This document shows positions 23,395 to 30,001 of a DNA stretch of 64,000 nt, piece after piece. Source of the DNA: CBDBEU01 sp965204565 (GTDB lineage: Bacteria; Pseudomonadota; Alphaproteobacteria; Rhizobiales; TMED25). How positions within the stretch are numbered: position 1 is the stretch's first letter; each line of letters starts with the position of its first letter. The DNA is taken from contig CBDBEU010000004.1 of NCBI GenBank assembly GCA_965204565.1, positions 1 to 64,000 of the forward strand, read 5' to 3'. A program made the translations under genes and the position numbers. The notes beneath the pieces are model-generated. The model ran no database searches, was not told where the DNA came from, and saw nothing but the letters and a program-made list of their open reading frames with translations.

Positions 23395-25419
23395 TTAGCG
23401 AGCCGTTTTCCGGCTCCTGACCTTGCGGCGGACCTCGTGTTCGCCGCTTTTTTTCGAGCCGTACCCGATACCTGTCGGCTCGCTCTCCCCGGCATCGGGG
23501 AAATCGATGATGTCGCCGTCGGCCACGCGCGCCATGGCTTTTGCGAAAAATTCTTCCGCTTCCTCGCCCCAGACCGAAGCTGCCGGCTGGGCGGGCTGTG
23601 TCGCCAGACGAACCACTTTCGGCGAATTTGCGGGTTCGGTTTCGGGAGCCGGTTTTCCGCCGCCGTAGATTTCGGCGAGCTGATCGACCGACATCCGCAC
23701 ATGCAGCCGTTGTTGCTCCTGTACGGCCTTGCGGTGCGCGGATTTCAGCCGGGCATCCCGGCGCGCGGCGTCTACATCGAAGAACCCGGCATCGGCTATG
23801 CACGGTGCGTCGCATATGAACTTGTCGCTCAGGTCGTAGACCTTGAGATCACGGGTCAGATTGTCCGGGTCGAACCGGACGGTCACTTTCCTGCCCATGA
23901 AGCCGTTCAGCGGATGCGCCCAATAATGGTTGCCGAACAGATGGATTGCACCTGAGCCCTTCTGCGCCCTGACCTGCTCGGCTGCCAGCAGCCACAGCGA
24001 TCGCTGCGCCTCGGTCGGCCATTTCACCAGCGTCGCCGCATCGGCCATGCTCGCCTCGAACGCCTGGTCGAAACTGCGACCGGCGCAGACTTCCGTGTTC
24101 CTGCCCGGCCGGGCGTTGTGCTCGGCGATGCCCCTGGCGACATGTGCGTGAAAGGCTTCGAACGGGATTGCCTTCGAGCCATAATTGTCCGGCTTCGCGT
24201 CCGGCTTGTTGCCGGTATAGGCGCCGGCGCAGAACGGGTGTTTCGCGATCCCCTCCGCCAGATCGCGAAAAGCCCGCTCGATCGGCTTGGACTGGCCGGA
24301 ATAAGGTGTGGTCCAGACGATCTCAATGCCGAGCATCGTCAGCAGACCTTGCGGATCCTCGTCCCGGACCTTGAACCGGAACCGCGTCGGCGTCCCGCCG
24401 GAAATCCATTTCGAGGCAAAGGCGCGTCCGTTGTCGAGAACGATGCGTTCGGGAATGCCGAACCGCTCGACCATGTCGCCGATGACCAGGCGAACGGTTT
24501 CCCTGTTCTCGCTGTCGGAAAGCCGCCAGCCGACGATCCTGCCCGAATAGAGGTCCTGTATCGCCAGCAGATGAACGCGCGTCACGCGACCGTCCGGCAT
24601 GGAAACGAACACGTCGAACTTGTGACCGTCCATGTTGACAGCCTGCATGGCGTGCAGATGGCTTCGTGTCCGGCGTTGCGCCGGATAAAGCCGCCTGGCC
24701 TTGTCCTTGCCGTCTCGGGCGAGTACCTGGACGGCTGACGGCACTTCACGATCCACACGCCGCCGCAGCGCCCGCTCACTCGGAACCGGCGCCCAGCCGC
24801 GTTCCTTTGCTGCGACCGCCATCCGGCGATAGCACGCCGAGAAAGCCGGTTTCTCCGGCCGCAGATAATCGGCGGTCAGCACCGCCCAGGCATCCGGGTG
24901 GCAGTCGGCGGTTTGCGCCGTCGGCCTGTAACCGGGAGCCAGCGCGGCCAGCCGGTCTTCCCGGCCTGCCCCCTCGATCCGCGACCGCCAGCGTCGGACG
25001 CTCCCCGCGCTGACGCCGTACCGCTCGGCGCACAATTGCACGGAGTCGGTCCCGCCATGGCCGGAGGCAAGCAGCGCCTCGACAGCCTCGACGATCCTTA
25101 AACGGGTTTCACAAACCTGTTTTTGCGTCTTCGACAGCGCTTCGTAACGCGCCCACAGCGTCTTGCGCTCATCGGAATGCGCGTCCCGGTCATCGTTGGC
25201 CGGCGCGGCATGGACCGTCATCAATCGCGCCTGCGCCGAGGGCGGCAGAACCGAAAAGTGGTACTCATATCCCCCGCCGCCGTCGCGGCCGTCCGCCTTG
25301 CGGAACTTTGTCTCGTCACCCCGCCAGCCGCGCGACACCCGCTTCAGGCTCGACAGGCTGCCGGGCAGGTCCGGCGACCGCGCGTCAAGAATTTCGGCGA
25401 GTGTGAAAAACCGCTTCAT
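23395..25419 (-). CDS. Mu-type DDE transposase (MuA-like)
   Basis: A 674-residue transposase. The N-terminal FFTLAEILDARSPDLPGS part matches the MuA-type winged-helix end/enhancer-binding domain. The catalytic core has D264 (NMDGHKFDVF), D329 (IVLDNGRAF) and E381 (GQSKPIERAF), almost the same positions as D269, D336 and E392 of Mu. A basic C-terminal region follows, as in MuA domain III. ATG 25419 (MKRFFTL) is the first start that gives the domain. The protein appears intact, although the phage's right end is missing. Confidence 0.92.
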   Translation of the reverse strand: MKRFFTLAEILDARSPDLPGSLSSLKRVSRGWRGDETKFRKADGRDGGGGYEYHFSVLPPSAQARLMTVHAAPANDDRDAHSDERKTLWARYEALSKTQKQVCETRLRIVEAVEALLASGHGGTDSVQLCAERYGVSAGSVRRWRSRIEGAGREDRLAALAPGYRPTAQTADCHPDAWAVLTADYLRPEKPAFSACYRRMAVAAKERGWAPVPSERALRRRVDREVPSAVQVLARDGKDKARRLYPAQRRTRSHLHAMQAVNMDGHKFDVFVSMPDGRVTRVHLLAIQDLYSGRIVGWRLSDSENRETVRLVIGDMVERFGIPERIVLDNGRAFASKWISGGTPTRFRFKVRDEDPQGLLTMLGIEIVWTTPYSGQSKPIERAFRDLAEGIAKHPFCAGAYTGNKPDAKPDNYGSKAIPFEAFHAHVARGIAEHNARPGRNTEVCAGRSFDQAFEASMADAATLVKWPTEAQRSLWLLAAEQVRAQKGSGAIHLFGNHYWAHPLNGFMGRKVTVRFDPDNLTRDLKVYDLSDKFICDAPCIADAGFFDVDAARRDARLKSAHRKAVQEQQRLHVRMSVDQLAEIYGGGKPAPETEPANSPKVVRLATQPAQPAASVWGEEAEEFFAKAMARVADGDIIDFPDAGESEPTGIGYGSKKSGEHEVRRKVRSRKTAR

Positions 25420-25634
25420 GCCGCACCGTCGTCTTTTCGAACCAGCGCGCGAATCGCCGCCTGGTGGTTTCTGACGAAAACCAGCGTGTCCCGGATCGCC
25501 TCCATATAGCCGATCAGCAGATCGGCTTCCGCCTGCCGCATCTTTCGCGCACCCACCTGGCGCGGGTAGACCTCGCGGCGCTTGCGCAACTCGCGTTCGG
25601 CTTCGCCGATCTGCGTCTGGATCGAGACCGCCAT
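25416..25634 (-). CDS. Hypothetical phage early protein, helical
   Basis: A 72-residue, charged, likely coiled-coil protein (IGEAERELRKRREVYPRQVG). No domain recognised. Its stop overlaps the muA start (ATGA), which suggests coupled translation before the transposase. Confidence 0.6.
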   Translation of the reverse strand: MAVSIQTQIGEAERELRKRREVYPRQVGARKMRQAEADLLIGYMEAIRDTLVFVRNHQAAIRALVRKDDGAA

Positions 25635-25637
25635 CGG

Positions 25638-25838
25638 TTACTCCTCCGTCCTGCCGATCGTGTCCCCATTCAGCCCGCGCGTCCGCTCCACCAGATCGAG
25701 CAGCCTCTCGGCGAGATTCTCCGCCCGGTCCGGATGGAGGTCGTAGAAAACCTTTCCGCCGGCATGGCGGAGGATGATCGCGATCCGCGCGCAATCCGCG
25801 CGCTCGGTCACACACTGCGCCAGCCCGTCCGCGCTCAT
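25638..25838 (-). CDS. Hypothetical phage early protein
   Basis: A 66-residue protein (MSADGLAQCVTERADCARIA). No recognised motif. The start overlaps the stop of the winged-helix gene (ATGA at 25835-25838), in line with the gapless early operon. Confidence 0.55.
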   Translation of the reverse strand: MSADGLAQCVTERADCARIAIILRHAGGKVFYDLHPDRAENLAERLLDLVERTRGLNGDTIGRTEE

Positions 25839-26221
25839 GCCGACGCCGCCTTTTCCGGGCGGAACCGATGCCGGTCGATCAGCCGGTAGCCGACGCCCCG
25901 GACATTTTCGATGCGGACGCCGCGCGGCCTGAGTTTCTTGCGCAGATTGCAGATGTGGGCATCGATGATTGGCGGCTCCGGCCACGGTTCCGGACGGTCG
26001 GAGGTCAACGCCAGATAGAGACCCTCTTTTGTCGCCACCTCCTGCCCGACGAGGCAGCGGAACACGGTCTGCTCGGCGGGGGTCAGATAGACGCCCAGCG
26101 GGAACATGGTCACCCAGGCCGGTGCCACCGCCTCCCGTATCTGCCGGATGGCCTCGTGCAGTTCCTCGACTTCCGCCCGCAAATCGGCGCATCGTCCGCA
26201 AGGTCCGGCGTCAGTCCGCAT
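25835..26221 (-). CDS. OmpR/PhoB-type winged-helix DNA-binding protein without receiver domain
   Basis: A 128-residue protein. An N-terminal Cys-containing coiled-coil-like stretch (CGRCADLRAEVEELHEAIRQ) precedes a C-terminal OmpR-type effector domain (LTPAEQTVFRCLVG; IIDAHICNLRKKLRP; IENVRGVGYRLI). No receiver domain is present, so it is not controlled by phosphorylation in the usual way. In alphaproteobacteria such a domain could compete with host regulators such as CtrA. It may regulate phage early genes. Neither role is shown by the sequence. Confidence 0.75.
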   Translation of the reverse strand: MRTDAGPCGRCADLRAEVEELHEAIRQIREAVAPAWVTMFPLGVYLTPAEQTVFRCLVGQEVATKEGLYLALTSDRPEPWPEPPIIDAHICNLRKKLRPRGVRIENVRGVGYRLIDRHRFRPEKAASA

Positions 26222-27095
26222 CTGCCGCTCCCTCCGCGCCGACGATCGCCGCGCCGATGACTCGGAGAAAATCCGCTTTTGTCTCGGCGTTCGCCCGCCC
26301 CCAGGTCGAGAGCAGCCGGCCGAAAATCTCCTGTTGGAGAGTCGGTTTGACCCTGGGCCGTAATGCTGCCGCGTCGAAGGCGAGCCTGATGTCGCCGGTC
26401 GCTGCGAACGCCGCTGCCGCGCCGGCCTGCGTGTTCGGCGCCATCCGCGCCAGCTTGAGCAATTGCGACTGGTTGTCGGCCACCGCCGTGCCGCGTACCG
26501 CCGTGCGAATATCGGGATGCAGCTTTTGCGCGATGGTGTTGAGGCGACGGACGGTGCGCGGCGTAACGCCGAGACGGTCGGCGACATGCGCCGAAAAGCC
26601 GGCTGCAGCTTCGTCCGCCAGTAATTGCACCAGATTGGTCTTTTTGCCGCCGGAACCGGCTAAGTCGTTGTTTTTCGGCAATTGGGACAACTTGTCCCAA
26701 TTGGGGTTCCCGCGCTTGACTTGGCCGTATTTCCGCTCCCACACTTCGCGATAGGTCGCGACGAATTGCGCCCGGTCCAGCACTGACAGATCGTTGCGAA
26801 ACAGATTTTCGACAATCTCGATCAGCACCGCCTCGTCGCCGTCGGCCGCGACGACGACCGCGTCGATCTCCGTCTCGCCCAGCAGTTCGACCGCCCGCAG
26901 CCGGTGTGCGCCGGCGACCAGCGTGTAGGGCGTCATGCCCTTCCCCTTCGCCGGCGTCCGCCGCACCGTCACCGGGTTCAGCAATCCGTGCTCGACGATC
27001 GACGCCTGGATCGCCAGCGCATGATCTTCCTCGACCTCGCGCAACCGCGGCGGCACATGAATATCGGCGATCGCGATGGATTTGATTTCGGTCAT
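26211..27095 (-). CDS. ParB-like nuclease-domain protein (phage)
   Basis: A 294-residue protein with an N-terminal ParB/Srx-type domain (IADIHVPPRLREVEEDHALA, then LNPVTVRRT, LVAGAHRLRAVELLG and the box VENLFRNDLSVLDRA). A helix-turn-helix region follows (FSAHVADRLGVTPRTVRRL). Genes of this kind replace the accessory genes between ner and muA in many alphaproteobacterial Mu-like phages. It may bind phage DNA; a partition role is unlikely for an integrated phage. Its stop overlaps the following gene. Confidence 0.8.
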   Translation of the reverse strand: MTEIKSIAIADIHVPPRLREVEEDHALAIQASIVEHGLLNPVTVRRTPAKGKGMTPYTLVAGAHRLRAVELLGETEIDAVVVAADGDEAVLIEIVENLFRNDLSVLDRAQFVATYREVWERKYGQVKRGNPNWDKLSQLPKNNDLAGSGGKKTNLVQLLADEAAAGFSAHVADRLGVTPRTVRRLNTIAQKLHPDIRTAVRGTAVADNQSQLLKLARMAPNTQAGAAAAFAATGDIRLAFDAAALRPRVKPTLQQEIFGRLLSTWGRANAETKADFLRVIGAAIVGAEGAADAD

Positions 27096-27175
27096 CAGGC
27101 TGCCCCTCCGCCGGCCCGGACCAGCGCCGCCATCGCTGCGATCAGCCGCGCCGCCAGCGCGATCCAGGCGCTCAT
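27095..27175 (-). CDS. Very small hydrophobic phage protein
   Basis: A 26-codon frame (MSAWIALAARLIAAMAALVR and a Gly/Ala-rich end) lies exactly between two coupled genes. Its ATG overlaps the stop of the 65-residue gene (ATGA at 27172-27175) and its stop TGA shares one base with the start codon of the ParB-like gene. The product would be a single amphipathic or membrane helix. The perfect fit to the overlap pattern supports translation, perhaps only to couple the two neighbours. Confidence 0.45.
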   Translation of the reverse strand: MSAWIALAARLIAAMAALVRAGGGAA

Positions 27176-27369
27176 CTCCGCGCCTCCGCTTCGGGCTTCT
27201 CCGGCCGGTTCATCTGACGTAGAGTTCGCGAAAGGCTGACAAGCTGAAAGCCGAGCGTTGCCGCCAGATCGGCGTCTGAAATGAAGACTGTATCCTGGCC
27301 GTCGTCGGAGATGATGATCGTCGCCGGCCAGCCGCGCGTATCGACGATCCGAACGTCCAGCGCCCTCAT
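27172..27369 (-). CDS. Hypothetical phage early protein
   Basis: A 65-residue protein (MRALDVRIVDTRGWPATIII) with a short beta-rich start and a basic tail. No known family recognised. It overlaps the ner stop by four bases and the 26-codon frame by four bases. Confidence 0.6.
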   Translation of the reverse strand: MRALDVRIVDTRGWPATIIISDDGQDTVFISDADLAATLGFQLVSLSRTLRQMNRPEKPEAEARR

Positions 27370-27671
27370 GTCCGCGCCGCCATGCCGTTTCGGCGTTGCT
27401 TCATGGTCGGCGGTCTAGAATAGTCCTGTGGCTGTCGCCGCTGACCGGACGGTCGATACCGCGTCGGCCACAGCAGATGTGGTCGTGATCCGAGAGCGGC
27501 AGCGATGGCGCGCTCGCCGCGCGGATGAGGTTCGCGCAACGTGTTGCGCGCCGTGCCGGAGGGCAGGCCGAAACGCCGGTCGATCTCCGCCAGCGGCAGC
27601 CCCGCTTCCAACAGCTTCGCCTTGATTGCGGCCTGCTCCGCGATTCGAGGGTCGGGATTGTTATTGGCCAT
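27366..27671 (-). CDS. ner: Ner-like DNA-binding protein
   Basis: A 101-residue protein. The block IAEQAAIKAKLLEAGLPLAE, then RRFGLPSGTARNTLREPHPRGERAIA and LGSRPHLLWPTRY, is the Ner/Nlp-family helix-turn-helix. In Mu, Ner represses both the early promoter and the repressor promoter and favours the lytic path. The first gene of the leftward early operon, it is divergent from the c repressor across a 98-base operator region. Start 27671 gives the usual Ner N-terminus; upstream in-frame starts are possible. Confidence 0.85.
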   Translation of the reverse strand: MANNNPDPRIAEQAAIKAKLLEAGLPLAEIDRRFGLPSGTARNTLREPHPRGERAIAAALGSRPHLLWPTRYRPSGQRRQPQDYSRPPTMKQRRNGMAART

Positions 27672-27703
27672 GGTTTGGGCCATCATCTTCTGCGATTGCG
27701 CAG

Positions 27704-27731
27704 AGGATACGGAATTACATGATCTTGTCAA
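27704..27731 (-). promoter_or_regulatory. Putative early promoter (Pe) for the ner-transposase operon
   Basis: On the minus strand TTGACA (27731-27726) is followed after 16 bases by TATCCT (27709-27704). It is 33 bases from the ner start. The region overlaps repressor-type half-sites. Confidence 0.5.
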
Positions 27732-27760
27732 CGTAATCACGTGATAATTTATGTAATTAC
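27711..27760. promoter_or_regulatory. c/ner operator region with repeated GTAATYAC half-sites
   Basis: GGAATTAC (27711-27718), GTAATCAC (27733-27740, inside the palindrome ATCACGTGAT) and GTAATTAC (27753-27760, itself palindromic) recur about 20-22 bases apart, roughly two helical turns, between ner and the repressor. This is the expected place for operators bound by the repressor and Ner. Which protein binds which site is unknown. Confidence 0.55.
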
Positions 27761-27769
27761 GGCGATCCG

Positions 27770-28468
27770 ATGAAAACGAAATTTCACCAACGGCTTACCG
27801 AACTACAGGAGGATATTAAAAGCGCCGAGTTTGCCCGTCGCTTAGGAATTTCCGGCTCGACGCTTCAGCAATATCAAAAGGGATCGCTTCCAAGAATCGA
27901 CGCGGCGCTATCAATGGCTGAAGCCGCTGGTGTCTCTGTGGCATGGCTTATTGGCGAAAGTGAGGACAGAGATTACGGCGATCTTTACCATCATGCTGTT
28001 CTCGGATTCGCCAAGGATTCGACGAATGACACTCAGGCTCACGTTTCGCTCCCGCGCTACAACATCCAGGCGTCCGCCGGTCACGGCGCCTTCGCCGACA
28101 GTCAGGAGGTCGCCGACCATCTGACCGTTTCGCGAGCATGGCTAGGCCGCTATGTATCGAGCGCCGCCCGCGTCGTCATCATCGAGGCGCGCGGCGATTC
28201 CATGGAGCCCACAATCCGCCATGGCGACCTGCTCATGGTCGAGATGGGTGTCGAGCGCGAAAATGTCGCCGCCGGCGGCGTCTTCGTCGTCGCCGTCGCC
28301 GGTATGATCATGGTCAAGCGCCTGCAGATCATGCTCGACGGCGACCTGACGATCTCCTCCGACAACCGCGCCTACCGGGCCGAAACCGTCCCCGCCGCCG
28401 AACGCGACGACAAGATCATCGTTCACGGCCGGGTGTTCTGGAGCGGCGGGCCGTTGGCCTCGCGCTGA
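27770..28468 (+). CDS. Prophage c repressor, S24/LexA-type
   Basis: A 232-residue repressor. An N-terminal helix-turn-helix (AEFARRLGISGSTLQQYQKG, about residues 19-38) is joined to a C-terminal S24 peptidase domain with catalytic S144 (RGDSMEPTI) and K183 (MVKRLQ). A likely cleavage Ala-Gly lies at about 103-104. Mu's own c repressor is not of this kind, so this phage is probably SOS-inducible like lambda (inference). It is divergent from ner and the only main regulatory gene on the plus strand. AT content of its first third is higher than in the surrounding genes. Confidence 0.88.
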   Translation: MKTKFHQRLTELQEDIKSAEFARRLGISGSTLQQYQKGSLPRIDAALSMAEAAGVSVAWLIGESEDRDYGDLYHHAVLGFAKDSTNDTQAHVSLPRYNIQASAGHGAFADSQEVADHLTVSRAWLGRYVSSAARVVIIEARGDSMEPTIRHGDLLMVEMGVERENVAAGGVFVVAVAGMIMVKRLQIMLDGDLTISSDNRAYRAETVPAAERDDKIIVHGRVFWSGGPLASR

Positions 28469-28524
28469 CGATCCTGTATCTTCGTGCATATAGCGGGTAT
28501 GTTGGGGACAGGAGGGGTGCGTAA

Positions 28525-28641
28525 ATGACGCCCTGTATTAATGAGCGCCGGAGCGCGTTGTTCGCGACGGGTTATCGCCACCGACCGCCCCTGAAGGGAA
28601 AGGAAATTCTGGAAGTATGGAACGAGTTATCTTATGGGTAA
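28525..28641 (+). CDS. Small hypothetical phage protein
   Basis: A 38-residue frame (MTPCINERRSALFATGYRHR) with a strong GGAGGGG eight bases before ATG 28525. Its end overlaps the start of the next small membrane protein. No function recognised. Confidence 0.45.
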   Translation: MTPCINERRSALFATGYRHRPPLKGKEILEVWNELSYG

Positions 28642-28970
28642 CCGGCGTGCTGGTTATCATTCTGCTGACCGCCGGCACCACGGTGATGACGATTTCGGGG
28701 CGCATTACAGACGGCAACGATAAGCTGCTTGATCGCATTGATGACGTGAAGGATAAATATACAGAAGGCAACTAGGAGCTGCGTGTGCTCATTACAGAAG
28801 GCGACAAGGAGCTGCTTAAGCTCATTCATGACGTGAAGGATAGCTATGTGCGCCACGACCAACAGGACCTCCACCTCGACAACATCAACAATACGCTGAA
28901 CGACATAAGGACGGCGATCAGTAATATGCAGAACGACGACAACACCGGTCTTCTGGCGGCGGAGCCCTAA
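28617..28970 (+). CDS. Small membrane-anchored coiled-coil protein(s) split by an in-frame TAG
   Basis: ATG 28617 begins a 52-residue product with one membrane segment (ILWVTGVLVIILLTAGTTVM) and a charged tail, ending at TAG 28773-28775. The same frame continues without another stop to 28970; a GTG at 28785 with AGGAGCTGC before it could restart translation of a 61-residue helical protein. The tail of the first (ITDGNDKLLDRIDDVKDKY) and the beginning of the second (ITEGDKELLKLIHDVKDSY) are duplicates. So this is either two coupled genes made by tandem duplication or one gene broken by, or read through, an amber codon. Confidence 0.55.
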
Positions 28971-29300
28971 GAGAGCGAGTATGATTCCGCGCCGGCAAGC
29001 GGCCCGGCCAAAACTATACTCCGCAAATCTCCCTCGCACCCGTTGATCATCAAATCGAGCTGGACGCTGCAGACAGCGGTGGCCGGCTCGACGCTTTTCA
29101 AGTGGTCGGCAGGTCCGATGCACATATTGCTGGGCTCTGCTGCCCTGCCGCCGGCCGCCATCGCGGATCATCCTCTCCATCGCCACGGCTTCCGCCCATT
29201 CTTCCGGCTCCAGGTCGCGCATCGCCCGCCAGTATGCATCCGAATGATAAGGGCAGCCGATGCAGGACGATTTGGGCGGGACGGAGGCGGTGTGGCCACG
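28967..29300 (-). pseudogene. Remnant of a PAPS-reductase-like/adenine nucleotide alpha-hydrolase protein
   Basis: On the minus strand PKSSCIGCPYHSDAYWRAMRD and EEWAEAVAMERMIR match the C-terminal part of phage-encoded phosphoadenosine phosphosulfate reductase-like proteins (CxxCPYHS block). The frame must shift near 29100 to continue into VEPATAVCSVQLDLMINGCEG, the usual end of that family. The N-terminal catalytic part is missing. It lies in the prophage left end beyond the repressor and is probably a decayed cargo gene. Confidence 0.5.
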
Positions 29301-29533
29301 CGGCGAATGGCTGGTCGGACGGGACGATGGCGGCCGGCTGTGGCCCGGCGAGGGTCCCGGCCGACACCCTCAGCGGGACCGTCTATGTCGCCGATGGCGG
29401 CGACCTCGAAGGCGACATGCTTCTGTGCGAGATCGCCTGGATCGACGAGCCGGCGCCGGGCGAGGTCACCCAGCTGATGGAAGCCGCTGCCGACGCCTGG
29501 GAGGCGTGGGAGGAGCGCCATGACCGGCCTTGA
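29260..29533 (+). pseudogene. Frameshifted small phage gene
   Basis: ATG 29260, with AAGGG seven bases upstream, opens a frame (DDLGGTEAVWPRGEWLVG) that makes good protein sequence to about 29355. From there the sense continues in another frame (TLSGTVYVADGGDLEGDM, then WEAWEERHDRP) to the stop at 29533. A single inserted base near 29357 would explain this. The repaired product would be about 90 acidic residues. No family recognised. Confidence 0.4.
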
Positions 29534-29584
29534 TATCGCCGGCGTGCGCGCCACCGAAAAGCGACCATTGCGTGGTCTACCTCG

Positions 29585-29610
29585 AACGCGGGTATTTCGC
29601 CCGCGTTTTT
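29585..29610 (+). terminator. Rho-independent terminator
   Basis: AACGCGGG (29585-29592), a seven-base loop, CCCGCGTT (29600-29607) and a T-run to 29610. It closes the rightward short genes before the prophage terminus. Confidence 0.75.
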
Positions 29611-29860
29611 CCGTTATCGCCCTGTTTTTGTTCGTTTTTCCCGGCTGTCGACCGAGGTCGATCAAAATGGTCTACCTCGAATTGGATTTTCGCCCGATTT
29701 CGCGCCTCAGATTTGAGACCGTTTGAAGGGGCCTTCAAATCCTCAACAGCACGGATTTCCGGCGTTTTCGGGCCGCGTTCGAAGTACCTTCACAGCCGTT
29801 TTGAAGGGTGTTTGAAGGTCGTTGCCGATTTTGCCTTCGACACCGATTTTTCCGTTGAAT

Positions 29861-29879
29861 TCTCAAACCAGATGTCAAA
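29861..29879 (-). repeat. Putative MuA-type end-binding site, inner copy
   Basis: TCTCAAACCAGATGTCAAA, one mismatch from the copy at 29978-29996; same orientation. Confidence 0.6.
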
Positions 29880-29977
29880 AGGTCCGGTCCCGCGGCACCC
29901 GTTTTCTCCCGGTTAAAGGACTGTTTTCAAGACGAATTTCACCTGTTCCCGCTTAATCCAGGATAATCCTGCCTTAC

Positions 29978-29996
29978 TCTCAAACCCGATGTCAAA
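29978..29996 (-). repeat. Putative MuA-type end-binding site, outermost copy
   Basis: TCTCAAACCCGATGTCAAA, five bases from the inferred prophage terminus, where Mu has its L1 site. Confidence 0.6.
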
Positions 29997-30001
29997 CTAC
30001 A

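Larger units (their letters stand above)
8640..30001 (-). mobile_element. Defective Mu-like transposable prophage, truncated after the head module
   Basis: Gene order on the minus strand from 30001 to 8640 is Mu-like: repressor/Ner switch, MuA and MuB, early accessory genes, Mor activator, lysis, terminase, portal, F-like head protein, protease/scaffold, decoration, capsid. Mu-family phages are about 36-40 kb; this one is 21.4 kb because everything downstream of the gene after the capsid (tail sheath, tape measure, baseplate, fibres, right end) is absent. The left end at 30000-30001 shows the family's terminal TG (read on the minus strand) with two internal 19-bp repeats. The right junction lies inside a host gene fragment. 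It cannot form phage particles on its own; whether it can still transpose is doubtful without a right end. Confidence 0.85.
29611..30001 (-). other. Prophage left end (attL) with transposase-binding-site repeats
   Basis: This AT-richer, gene-free stretch ends at CA (30000-30001), which is TG read inward, the conserved terminus of Mu-type transposable phages. The 19-base motif TCTCAAACCMGATGTCAAA occurs at 29978-29996, five bases from the tip, and again at 29861-29879, 117 bases inward. This spacing is like Mu L1 and L2. Further TTTGAAGG/TTTGAGA variants lie between 29710 and 29820. A 14-base direct repeat (TGGTCTACCTCGAA) is at 29573-29586 and 29668-29681. Confidence 0.65.
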
